NCBI GenBank assembly: GCA_018350325.1
Contig: JAEVLN010000015.1
Coordinates: 372,001 to 436,000 of the forward strand
From: Globodera rostochiensis
Lineage: Eukaryota; Nematoda; Chromadorea; Rhabditida; Heteroderidae
Length of the DNA: 64,000 nucleotides
Reading direction: 5' to 3'
A model generated the notes under the pieces. The model made no database searches. It saw only the letters and a list, made by a program, of their open reading frames with translations, and had not been told where the DNA came from. Of this stretch, positions 31,161 to 41,890 are shown in pieces (positions within the stretch are counted from its first letter, which is position 1; every line of letters begins with the position of its first letter). A program made the position numbers and the translations under genes.

Positions 31161-32940
31161 TTTTGTCGTTAATGAGCTAAAAACTGAAGAGGGCATTTTT
31201 AATATAATATAAAAACAGAAAGCAAAACAAACAAAATATCCAATATGGTAAATTTATATTGGAATAATTAAATGCCCGAACTGCGCGTAGTGAATGTAAT
31301 TTAATTATAAGTAACATATAAACATTTTGTCATCTATTTAACGACAATTTTTAAGTGTCATAACTCGACCCGTCCAAAGTTGTCGCCTAATAAAAGTAAT
31401 GATGCCATTAGTCTTCTCTCAGCGACAAGAATGGATTCATATATATTTAGTAGAGCTCGGAATTTGATTGGCAGCATTATTCACTTTTAACCAGGGTATG
31501 AATATCTGCGAATTTTTCCTCAATATGTGCTTTTTGGAAAGGCCATTCATGATATTTTTTTAAATGCGGATTTGCGGCTTGTGGCCTTTTTGTGGTTTAT
31601 TGGGAAAATTAACAACAAAGCCTTTTTATTGGTCGGCGGTGGCATTTTAATTAAAAAAATTTGAAAATTATAAAATATTCTTTTAGTGGGGGAGAATACA
31701 CGCACCAGAACCAAAATAAAATAAAAAGTGCTCAAACTCAAGCGGGTCCGAACCCAGACCGGAAAATAAGACTTGCGGGAAGACAAACCAATAGCCCATC
31801 AATTCATTTGGGAGTATTCACCTAAAAGGATTGAAATCTTTTGTCAAAAAGCACATCTCAACCAAAATTCAAACAGCAAATCAATATAAAATCATAAAAT
31901 TTCTGATGTGATGGCCATTTTTAGGGGTGCATTTTCATCCCCGTCCCCGGCGGGGATGAGACCGGGGATCCCGTTTTCGGGGATAGGCAAACCGGGGGAC
32001 GGGGATGAGAATGGCCGGGGATCCCCAGTTTTCCCCATCCCCGGCCGGGACCAACCCTACTTTTAACAAAGAATATTGAGAGAAATCCAATGCAAGGAGG
32101 CGTGGAAGAGAATGTGGGAAAAGGGAGCAAATCGACTTTATGGGCGATGAATTGGTGAGGGTAGACACAAAAATCGATAACAGTTTTGCCTGAGAAACAG
32201 AGAAGATAAACATTTTTTAGATTTTGTGCAATCACTACATAAGTAAATATGTAAAGACGGGGGCCTATTAGGCTGAGGCAACTTCTATAACCGTCACCAC
32301 CCCCATTTTCTAGTGGTCATATGTTTACGGACACTTTTAGGGTATTTTGGGGCTTCGAGTTTCGGGTTCGGGTTACCCGAAGTTTCGCGTAAAAAGCACC
32401 ACTAAAGATCGCATTTTTGATGAGCATTACAGAATTCTGAGATTGGAAGATTTGAAAAAAATCGAATTTAAAAATCCTTATTTAATACACAATGTGTTTT
32501 TTTTCAAAAATAATCCAGAAGAAAAAAATGCAGAAATAAACAGATTTAAATAAATTTTATTTATAGCTTCAAAAAATTACCGGAACATTTTGGAGCAAAT
32601 CGAGTTTAATCATAAAATTCACTTTCTTGTTTCTGATCACTTCAAAAAATTGATTAAAAATGGTAGTATTATGATTTGAGGGTAAATCGGCACCGCCGGA
32701 CCTTTGCAGAAGATGTGATGCTTTTTTGCTTTAAAAAAAAATTGAAAATCCCAATTATTTCGAACCAGAACGCGCTTTTTCATTAAAAATGAAAATACAC
32801 AGAAAAAAATGTATGGCCATTACGCCAAATATTCAAAATTTAATAGAAATTTACCATTTATCAGTAAAATTTCTAAAAAGCCTCAAAAAACCTCATCAAA
32901 TTCCAAAAAACCACAAAATGAGGCTAAAACCTCAAATCTG
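31161..32940. other. Gene-free stretch with several small TIR elements
   Basis: CAGGGTATGAATATCTGCG begins a repeat near 31494. About 31920-32062 is a GGGGATGAGACCGGGGATCC-type array ending in CCCGGCCGGGACCAACCCTA. GGGTTCGGGTTACCCGAAG lies near 32364. CCTCATT/CCACAAAATGAGG words lie at 32880-32945. No coding region was recognised. Confidence 0.45.
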
Positions 32941-33650
32941 GGAGCCCCTGATGGGAACAGGACGTTTGGGCCCTGCCGTTTGGGCCCCGACGTTTGGGCC
33001 CTGCCGTTTGGGCCCCGCCGTTTGGGCCCCAAGGACGTTTGGGCCCCGGACGTTTGGGCCCCAAGGAAACGATATCAGGGCTGCGTCGAAATAAAAAATT
33101 TTCGAAATCAGAATTTTTTTATTTTGGTTTTCGAAATCGAAACAAAAGAAACACAAGGTTCGGCGCAACCCTGATGCATACTGTACATAAGATAAATAAA
33201 AATACATAATCGTTTAACACCCTATTTTTTTACGTCAATTATGGTCTACTATTTTTTGCCTAAGCTTAAGCTCGGCTAGCTAGGCCTAAGCCTAAGCCTA
33301 AGCTCAGGGTGGCTTAGGCCTAAGCCTAGCAAACCCCTAAGCCTTGCAATTTTCAGAATTTTTGCGAGGAATTTGTCCACCTTTACCAAATGAACCCCTG
33401 AATTTCCTGCAAATTTTCGGATTATTGTATTTGAATTATAATTTTTGTAATTTTTGTTATGTATTGTTCATTTGAAAAAAAATTCTGAATAAATAAAAAG
33501 TTCGGCAAGTCCGAATTCCCATTGGAAACTTTAGGGGGCCCAAACGTCCGGGGCCCAAACGGCGGGGCCCAAACGTCCCCGGGGCCCAAACGGCAGGGCC
33601 CAAACGTCGGGGCCCAAACGGCAGGGCCCAAACGACCCCCACTCCCCCTG
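32941..33650. repeat. Element with GTTTGGGCCC word-array inverted ends
   Basis: Left array (32959-33062) repeats CGTTTGGGCCCTGC/CGTTTGGGCCCCG. The right array (33529-33635) is its reverse complement (CAGGGCCCAAACG). The two match over about 55 bp. A small CAGGGCTGCGTCGAA..TTCGGCGCAACCCTG element (about 33075-33173) and the TAGGCCTAAGC repeat (33245-33345) lie inside. Ends are approximate; no target duplication was found. Confidence 0.65.
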
Positions 33651-33820
33651 ATAATAAGGATTCTTTCTCTGCCCTCATTGAGCACAAAATATTGATTTTA
33701 TCTTATCCCTACCGTTGACAGAATGGGCGAATAATTTCCATCTTTTTCTTTTCCCAATTTTCGACTGCACTATTTATCACGCGTGCGGTGGGCCGTAGCG
33801 CGTTGACCTCTTTTCGCATT

Positions 33821-33860
33821 TGACGATTTTGTCACAATCATTCGAACAGAATTATTTTTT
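33821..33860 (+). promoter_or_regulatory. Conserved upstream box (copy F)
   Basis: GACGATTTTGTCACAATCAT then TCGAACAGAATTATT, about 67 bp before the ATG at 33927. The conserved stretch extends upstream to about 33660 (GAGCACAAAATATTGATTTT). Confidence 0.5.
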
Positions 33861-33926
33861 TGAGAATTAAAGGTTCATTTTAGCTTTGTTTAATCGTTGG
33901 TATAAATAATTACTGATTTTCAATAA

Positions 33927-35519
33927 ATGTCGGACAAACCAAAGAAAGTGTAGAAACATTTGAAAGAAATGTGAGTTTTCTTTTATTTCTGAGTAGGGTT
34001 GTCACCCCGCGTGCGGGGTTAAGAATTGCGGGGTCGGGGTTTTTCGGGGCGGGACTGTCAGGGTCGGAGTCGGGGTTACCCAAATCGGTCGGGGTCGGGA
34101 TTGCGGGGTTTTTTTTTATTTTTCTTCAAATTTTTGAGGTCAAATGATATCGCAGCCTTGCTTTAGTCGCGTGCGCTCCCCCATGAAAATGATATTATAA
34201 TAAATTTCAATTATTTTTTAATTAAATGCGCACAAAAGATGAATTTTTGAATTTAGTTTGGACCTAAATGAAAAATTGTACTTTTTTTCTTACAGTGAGC
34301 AGTAGAAATTCTGAATTTGCTCAGCAATAGTAGCGTTTGGTCCTCTACTCAACGAAGATTTGGCAAAATTTGCTTACCATTTTCAAATAATGCTTCAAAT
34401 CATTCAGGTTCATTTGTGACGACGTTTTGTTTGATGTGTTCAAATTCTGTGGCCCAATTGTGCTCGGACTAAAAGTGGCACTGATCAGCGATCGATTTGA
34501 CCTTTTAGTGGACGCGCATTTCTTTTCGAAGGAATGGTCGTTGGGTTGGTTGGACATTTGTCGCGGAAAGAAAAGAAAGGGCGCTCAAATTGTCAAACGC
34601 TTTGACCGGGGCTATAAAGTCAAGCGTAGCACCGCCAGGCAAAGTGATCGGCTTCGAGTGCCTTCAAATAAAGTCCTTAAATTGTTCTGAAAGCCCTGAT
34701 TTTAGAGTTTTAGTTACATCGACGGGAGTGTCATCGAATTCCTCCAAAGAATCCAGCGACTTTTCGACTCCAAAGGAACCCATCTTTGCATTGGAACAGC
34801 CGACGACCAAAAGCGCAGTTGGAAAATCATTTGGGAAAATATTTGGCCTCTGATCAAAGACAAAATTTGCGGCTTTTCTTTGTCTTTCTTTACTTTCGAC
34901 CGTTTGCGCCGTTTCTCTCCGACAATTCTCCGCGATTGTGCAAGGCTCCGTTCGATCATTTCCTTTGGTCTTTTCCCCGAAGTTCCGGTCGATGACAGAA
35001 CCAGAGCTTCTAATGGCCAAGCTTTGGCCAAATGGTTGTACACGCCCCGCGGGGATGGCCTTCCGAAAGTGTTGGGATGCGTTTGTTTTTTGAGCGGACT
35101 GGAGGGACTCAAAAATGTAATTTATTATTTTCCGATTTAAATTCCTTTATACCATTTAGGATTTTGTAAATTCACTCGTTTTTGTCAATTTTATCATCAA
35201 TCTTCGGAGTTGGTCTTCTGTTGAAATTGTGCCATTTGAATTGAAAAACAATTTGACGGGGGAGCGTTTGGTGTTTCGGCACTTTGAAGACGTTGGTTCG
35301 GTGTCCAATTGAGCGCGACGACGACAAATGGGCCGAGTGGGAGCAGGAGGCATTGGAGTGGAATTGGCATCATCACTGGAATCGCATCCACATTAAACTC
35401 GAAGACAGTCACATCGGCGGCGGGTAAGCTAATTAACTATCGTTTAAATCAAATATTTTTTTGTTTTATTTCTAATTTTCAGACTACGCAAACTAAGGGC
35501 CCGAGCGAGCAAAAAGTGA
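33927..35519 (+). pseudogene. F-box-like family pseudogene (copy F)
   Basis: All five exons are recognisable: ATG at 33927 (MSDKPKKV), 34409-34680 ([20 protein letters not shown]), 34711-35116, about 35160-35426 and 35483-35519. Lesions: TAG at 33951-33953 replaces the usual Glu codon in exon 1; a deletion near 34626-34640 removes [10 protein letters not shown] and shifts the frame before VIGFECLQI; and a frame shift near 35290 falls between HFED and RCPIERD. The promoter block and TATA-like box remain. Three independent lesions make a functional full-length product unlikely. Confidence 0.85.
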
Positions 35520-35944
35520 ATGAGCCGAGCGGAATTTAGATGGAAATTCAAACGGTAAAATTGTAGTTTATGGGCATGTCACCGAATTTGAAATTGTGCC
35601 CGGCGGGCTCATTTTTTCTTTTGCATCTTTCCTTCCTTTCCGTTTTAATGCCCGGGGGGGCGGGGGGCACACCCCCCTCCCCCCCCCCCACCCCCCACCC
35701 TCAGAAAAGTACGGTCAAGGGGCAATTTTTCGCTGAAATTATGCGTCCACATTAAAGTTTCTCATTTTATTTATAAAGCAAGTTATAAGTCCTGCTGCTT
35801 GACGGAAGGGTCCCTTTCAATGATGACTCAGTTGTCCACAAGTAATGAAATACTCAAAGCATAATGGAAAGTGGCAATGTTTTTTGGCATTACAAATTCC
35901 CATCAATTTTTTGCCTTATTCCCCCCCCCCCCCCCTCGTGCCGC

Positions 35945-35952
35945 TATATAAG
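35945..35952 (+). promoter_or_regulatory. TATA box, unit 1 SPRY gene
   Basis: TATATAAG behind a C run, 321 bp before the first recognised SPRY exon. Repeated at 48379 and 60621. Confidence 0.45.
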
Positions 35953-36265
35953 CTCACCCCAAATTCCTGTTCGGTACGATGAGTCGGTCTGCTTTTAGGC
36001 TCTAAGACTGCGTTTTTGAGGTCGTTCCATTTTGATCACTAAACCAAAATCCCGGTTCTTCCGATAACCAATTTATGTTTAATGCATTTTCTTTTCAATA
36101 AATTACCTCTCCTCTATGGACGTTGAAATGGTCTTAAACCCTAAACCGGGAACACAACAATTCTGAATTTAGGTGAAACAAAAAATTTAAGCCCTGTTTT
36201 GAAGATTGATGTCAATGTTTGACTATTAAAACATCGTGTAGTAAAATCAAATTTGTTTAATTTAG

Positions 36266-37640
36266 GAAGAATTTAAGCAGCGTCCCATATTGTACCCATC
36301 CCCCATAAACTTCTCTGAATATCGTCTCAAAATGAATGGTAAATGTATTAAAATGGCAATAAATTTTATTTTAATTTTTTTGTGAAATTTCTATTTGCTG
36401 AAATAGAACAACAGTTGCTGAATGCTCTGCAGGAAAAAGTGGTCAAATTGGAGCAGAATCAGAATGAACAGCAACTGAAAATCGTCGACTTGGACAAGAA
36501 AGTTGCCATGTTAAATTATACAATAAATGGAAAAGGTAATTTTAACAAAATAATTCATAATTCGGAAATTCTCTGTAGGCATAAGTGGTCTTTGCTAGTG
36601 TTTTCCTGTTCCATCTTGGCCTGTCCTGTTCTAGGATTTCAGTACAGAAAGGAACAGATTCATAATGCATAGAACAGGAACAGAACAGGCCAAGCTAGAA
36701 CAGGGAAAAATTGAATTCTCTCTTTATGAACTTCGATGGTAAAGGAAAGCCTTTCTAAAAAATTAAAAAAAAATATTTTAGATTTTTTTAACAAATTGAG
36801 TCAAAAATTCAAATCCCCCCCCCCCCCAGAAGTAAAGCAGAAATTCAAAAAAATTATTTAATTTTTGAACTAGGGTTGCTTCCTGGCCCCAAAATTGAGT
36901 CTCCCCGACCCTCGACATGGCCAATCTGACTCCCGATTTTCACGCCCCGAGGGGTCGGAAAGCAACTCGATGTATTTTTAACCTAAATTAAAAAGTTTTC
37001 GTAAAAGTCTCGGGTTTTTGGGCTCAATTCTCGAGTCTCGGTAAATTTAGGCGTCGAGTATCATTACAAGTTCTAAAATTTAAATCAAGAAATGAACAGA
37101 TCCAAAATTGTTGGAACCGGAAAACACCGGTCTTACTATTAATTTTAGGGTTAACCCTTCAAAATCGATGGGATTCCGCTGCATGTCACCGGGGCCTCGC
37201 GCCCTCTGAGCTTAACCGATTGATTGTCCAGCAAAATGAATGGCATTGGGGTAAATATTATTCTGTTTAAGTGATTTGATAAAAAACTTTATGTAGAAAA
37301 TTTTCTGATTTGAGTTTTCTTTTTAGGGTTTTGTTCCGTCTTCGCTGAAGAGCCTATTTCAAAATGGGAGTTCGGCATTTTCTACTACGAAGTGAAAATC
37401 AAAAAACGGGGAGCTTTTGGGTGAGAAAACAAAAGAATAAAAATTAAGCGCAATTTCATTTTTAAGAAATACACAAAATTTATACATTATTTTAATTTAT
37501 TTGCAATTATTTTGGGTTTTGCAGAAACTACCGGTTTGTTAATCGATTCTGCCGCCGAATTGTTTCCGTGCGTTTCGTTGTCAGATTCTGGCGACAAAAT
37601 TGAAGCAAACTTTGGACCGAATTTTGAATACAAATTCTGA
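36266..37640 (+). pseudogene. SPRY-domain gene, unit 1 copy with 301-bp deletion
   Basis: Exons match unit 2: 36266-36338, 36407-36535 (coiled coil [20 protein letters not shown]), 37149-37250 ([16 protein letters not shown]), and 37327 onward ([20 protein letters not shown]). After the codon for Ile (ATC, ending 37400) the sequence jumps directly to AAAAAACGGGGAGC. Relative to 48700-50381, bases 49841-50141 are missing: the rest of one exon, an intron and nearly all of the main SPRY exon. The junction changes the reading frame, so the last exon (37525-37640) cannot be read normally. The single shared base at the junction suggests an end-joining deletion. Confidence 0.9.
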
Positions 37641-38158
37641 TGAGGGGGAAGCCCCCGGACAGTGAAAACCCCATTTTTCTTTTTAAAGGATACGGTCGAT
37701 GGATTTTGACAATTAATACAATTCCTTTTCTTTTTAAAATTTGTCTGATCTGATTTTTGAAAATCTGCTCGATAAAGAAATCGAATTTTTCGAGACTTTG
37801 TTAACACTAAAAATTCCACAATTTTATCAATGCAACGTTCGTCAATCAGTAAAGTGAGCTCTTCTTCATGATCGCGTTGATCGTCTTTGAAACGCGGTCG
37901 GACCCAATTTTGTACGATCGACTCGAGAAGTCTCGAGTTTTTTGGGCAAGCATTTAGTCTCAAAAATCAAGACTTTTACAACCCCTAAAAATTTCATTTT
38001 TAAATTCTGAGCATGAAAGATTTGAACTTAATTGCCCAAGGGGATGTGTACTGGTGCTTTTAGCAAATTTTAGGCACATTTCCCTAAATAAAAAATTACC
38101 GCCTACTAAAATTCAACTTTTTGAAAAATTCTTTTTTCCTGGCGGCGTCTGTCGGCAC

Positions 38159-39152
38159 CAGGGATGGGAATCGTGATCGCGATCGCGCGATCGTGATCGC
38201 AATTATCGCCTTTTTTGGGCAGATCGCCGATCGCAGATCGCCGTTCGCATTAAAAAATTTGAGATCGCCGATCGCGGATCGCCGTTCGCATTAAAAAATT
38301 TGAGATCGCCGATCGCGGATCGCCGATCGCATTTCATGCAAGATCGCGCGATATTACACCCCTAACGATTGGATTTTTAATTTAAAAATAATGTCAGAAT
38401 GCCATAAAAATTGTTACTTAGGTCTCACATGTAGGTCGATGGCCTAGTGGTTTCTCTTTTTGGTGAGTCGTATGTTATGTGTTGAGTTCAAACCCGCTTG
38501 AGTGCAAAACACTTATTTGTTGGTTTTCCCCTCTACTCAAATAGGCATCCCCTCATTAATAAGTTTCAAAAATTTTTCTCGGCGGCGCATATCGGCACCG
38601 CCTACCCCAACCCTCCCTAAAAGTAAAGTCAAAAAAAAGAATGATGATGACAATGACATCAAAGATCAAGAAGATCAACAATATGTGTTGTAGGAAAATT
38701 AAAATTTTTTAGTGTTTGATAAAAAAATTTTTCCTTGAAAAGTCCCGGTTGGTCCCGGAACCGGTCCCGGTTGAAAATCTTGGTCCCGGTTTTTCTGGTC
38801 CCTGTAAGTCCCGGTCCCGTACAACCCTAGTTTAAAAGCGAGGATGTTACACGGGCATATTTTTTTCCTGATTGTCTCGCTCGGACACCGCATCAGAATT
38901 GTTCATATTTTTTGCGGGTTTTTGGAATTTCAACAGTTAAAAAAATTTTTTGGTTGGATTTTAAAATGATCGCGATCGCGTGATCGTGATCGCAATTATC
39001 GCCTTTTTTGGGCAGATCGCCGATCGCAGATCGCCGTTCGCATTAAAAAATTTGAGATCGCCGATCGCGGATCGCCGTTCGCATTAAAAAATCTGAGATC
39101 GCCGATCGCAGATCGCCGTTCGCTTTTTTTTTCGACGCGATTCCCATCCCTG
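38159..39152. mobile_element. hAT-like non-autonomous element with GATCGC arrays (unit 1)
   Basis: Ends CAGGGATGGGAATCGTGATC and (right) GACGCGATTCCCATCCCTG. Flanks carry GTCGGCAC on both sides (38151-38158 and 39154-39161, with one extra A), fitting an 8-bp target duplication. Both ends hold arrays of AGATCGCCGATCGC and GCCGTTCGCATTAAAAAATT. The interior carries the SINE at 38431 and a GTCCCGGTCCCG array at 38745-38825. Duplicated in unit 2. Confidence 0.75.
38431..38575 (+). repeat. tRNA-derived SINE copy (unit 1)
   Basis: A box (GATGGCCTAGTGGTTT), B box (GAGTTCAAACCCG) and body ending CCCCTCATTAATAAGTTT, matching 22249-22375. Confidence 0.65.
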
Positions 39153-39602
39153 AGTCGGCACTGCTGGAAGCCCTGGGGCAGGTGGGTTGGCGGTTGACTC
39201 AATTGTTAAGATTTTCAACCAAAATTTAAAAAGCTTTTTAGTATAAAATTTAACGATATTTGTTAAAAAAGGCATATTCTTTTCTAAGCTCATTCTTGGA
39301 AATATGGACTTTCAATTTATAAGAATGGGGGGGGGGGTCAATTTCCAGACTGCCCTTTGCAAAAAAGGCCGTATTCGACGAGCCCTGTCGTAAATGGAAT
39401 CGGTTAAAAAGACGTCGCCATTCGCGGCTTTCAACTTTACTTCGTTTTAACTTTTTCAAAGCCAACCAAACCAAAACATTTTTGATATTCAAGCTTACAA
39501 AATGCTCGAGACCTAAATTTAACAAGAATCAATAGCTGAGACCGAGCCTTGACCTCGAGACCAGAGCGAGACCCCTAAAAACCCGAGACTCTCGTGCATC
39601 AC

Positions 39603-39745
39603 TAGTTAAAACACCTATGGCGGGGGCAAAAGATCATCCATAAAGAAAAAGGCGAATGGGACGCCCCGGTAGCTCAATAGGAAGAGTTGCCCACGGGTCG
39701 TGGGTTCGAGTCCACCCGGTGTTACCATTTTGCCTATTCTTTACT
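39603..39745 (+). repeat. tRNA-derived dispersed repeat, copy 2 (unit 1)
   Basis: Same composite as 3960-4108. Acceptor GCCCCGG is present (39663), D arm GCTCAATAGGAAGAG, T arm GTGGGTTCGAGTCCAC. A 15-bp deletion relative to the unit 2 copy removes the anticodon arm. Confidence 0.65.
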
Positions 39746-40870
39746 GGATCTCTTGATTATTTCAATTTGCATCGGCACCGCCGGACCACCCCCACCCCCT
39801 AGTAAAGTTTTTTATAAGAACTGACAATTTTAATTTTTAAATTACGGGTAAAATCTCAACGGTGTCATATTTCAGGTCTTCGTCCTTATTTACCTTATTT
39901 TTGAATTTCAGAGGATTTTTTATAATAATTGATGTAATATTTAAAATGAGAAAATTTCAACGCAAATGCACGAATTAAAATTAAATTCAGTCCACCCCAA
40001 ACGAAAAATTAGGCAAATTCTGCACAAAATGAAACCAAAACAACATGAAGTTTTGGTGGAATTTGGACAACAAATACAAATTCCGTATCATTCGACTCCG
40101 GTAGATTCTTCGACAGTCACTTCAGCGCTCAAAATCACCGTGTCGTTATTAGCGCCATACCACGAAGCGGGCGCGCGCGGACTTCTTCCGTAGCCCGGAG
40201 TCTCGCTTGGCCCCATTTTCCACCTTACTATCTTTTTTTTTGAAAGGCTATTAAGTGATTTTGTGCATTTTACATCGAGCTCATAACTGCTTCAACGTGG
40301 TTTCCGCCAAAAAGTTTGCCAGATTCGTGCGTCAGGCTTAGATTTTCAAACTCCGGGTAACGTCCCCGCCAAGGGTGTAGCCACCGAAATCCAAAAAAAT
40401 AAAAAATTTTCAGAGAAAAAAAATCCAAACTTCTGAAATGAAAAGCGATTTTCTTAACACCCAGCCTTAAAATCTTTAACGATTTTTCATGCTGCGCCTA
40501 TCGGCACCGCCGACCTCCGAAGCAGAATTTTCAAAAAAAAGGGCTAACGCTTAAATTAATTTGGAAAATATGAGGCTATTTTTAATCTCCCGTTTCCAAG
40601 CACTTCTTTAGCATCTTTTTTAATCGAACCCGGAATTTTGAATAACCCCCAGATCACAGGATCAGGATTTGGAAAAGACCAGGATCAGGATTTACCATGA
40701 TTAAAAAATCCTGTTTTCAGGATATCTGATCCTGGTGTTTCGACGAAAATACCCGAATTCCGGATCAGGAGTCCTGAAAAATCCTGTCAGGACTCCTGTC
40801 CTGCCAGGGCTCTATTGTTTAAGATTTGCAAATCGTTTCTACTATTCAAAAGAATAAATACAATTATAAT

Positions 40871-41714
40871 TAGAGATCGGACTTGGGGATCGATCGAGAT
40901 TTCGATCGAGAATCTCGATAAATCTCGAATCTCGAAACGAAAAAATTTCTTCGATCGAGATTTCGACCGAGAATCTCGATAAATCTCGTATCTCGAAAAA
41001 TCTCGAAAAATTAAACGAGATTTTTTCGAGATTTCAATATTTTTGTTGATGTGAATTGCCAGAGTGTAATATTCAATGTTGTGGGAAGATCAGTTTGATA
41101 ATTAGGTAATCAATGGGAAGATTTGCTTCATAAAAATCAACATAATTTCTACGAGCTTTTTTCACGGGAATCCCGCGGGAAGGGGGGGGGGTCGGCGGTG
41201 CCAAGAAAATTTGAATTTTTGACTCAATTTGTAACCAAAATTTAAAAAAAAACGGTTGAAGCTTGGGAATCGGACCGGAATCCTGTACTTTTCCAGCGGG
41301 AATCCTGTTCCCGCCGATCTCTATTTAAAACTGACTAAATCCTGTTCAATTTTTGCGTGAAACCCTTCAAAATTCGTCAGATAGATGAAAATTTGAATCA
41401 AAAAAATTGAACGCAATTGTTTCCTAGTCATAGATGCTCATGGGAAGTGGTAAAAAAGTCATTTGCACAGTAGGAATCCAATCCCCAACCTGAGCACCCA
41501 CACCACTCACCAATACACCACAACTACACATTGATCAATAAAATAAGTCCAGTCATTAGAGGTAACAAAACCGATCAAATATTTTTCTATCGAGATTCTT
41601 GATAAATCTCGAAAAATCTCGGTAGTGCCAAAATTTTTCGATCGAGAATCTTGAAAAAATCTCGACGAGATTTACCGAGATTTCGATCGAGAATCTCGAT
41701 CGGTCCGATCTCTA
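40871..41714. mobile_element. hAT-like non-autonomous element, TAGAGA family (unit 1)
   Basis: Ends TAGAGATCGGACTTGGGGAT and (right) GATCGGTCCGATCTCTA. An exact 8-bp target duplication ATTATAAT lies at 40863-40870 and 41715-41722. Arrays of CGAGATTTCGATCGAGAATC words fill both ends. Copy in unit 2 at 53611-54461. Confidence 0.85.
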
Positions 41715-41890
41715 ATTATAATACCCATTTTAAACATTCCTAAAAAATCTTTAAACCCCTGGTTTAAGCTAAGCTTTTATCAAAATTTCTGACAATAAAA
41801 GCTTTACAATGTGTGGGGGAAAGCAAAAACTTTCAATATTTAGTCCATTTAAAGTTTGAATTTCCATATTTTAAATTCCGTTCGGCCCAT

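Noticed and set aside
32932..33207. Open frames rich in FGP or WA repeats (also 33422-33687)
   Set aside because: They are translations of the CGTTTGGGCCC word array in both orientations.
38163..39150. Possible CRISPR-like array of GATCGC repeats
   Set aside because: Repeats are inverted between two ends, without unique spacers, inside a TIR element of a eukaryotic genome.
39084..39293. Frames rich in RSAI/CDRR near the GATCGC arrays (also 51723-52019)
   Set aside because: Translation of the word array, not a protein.
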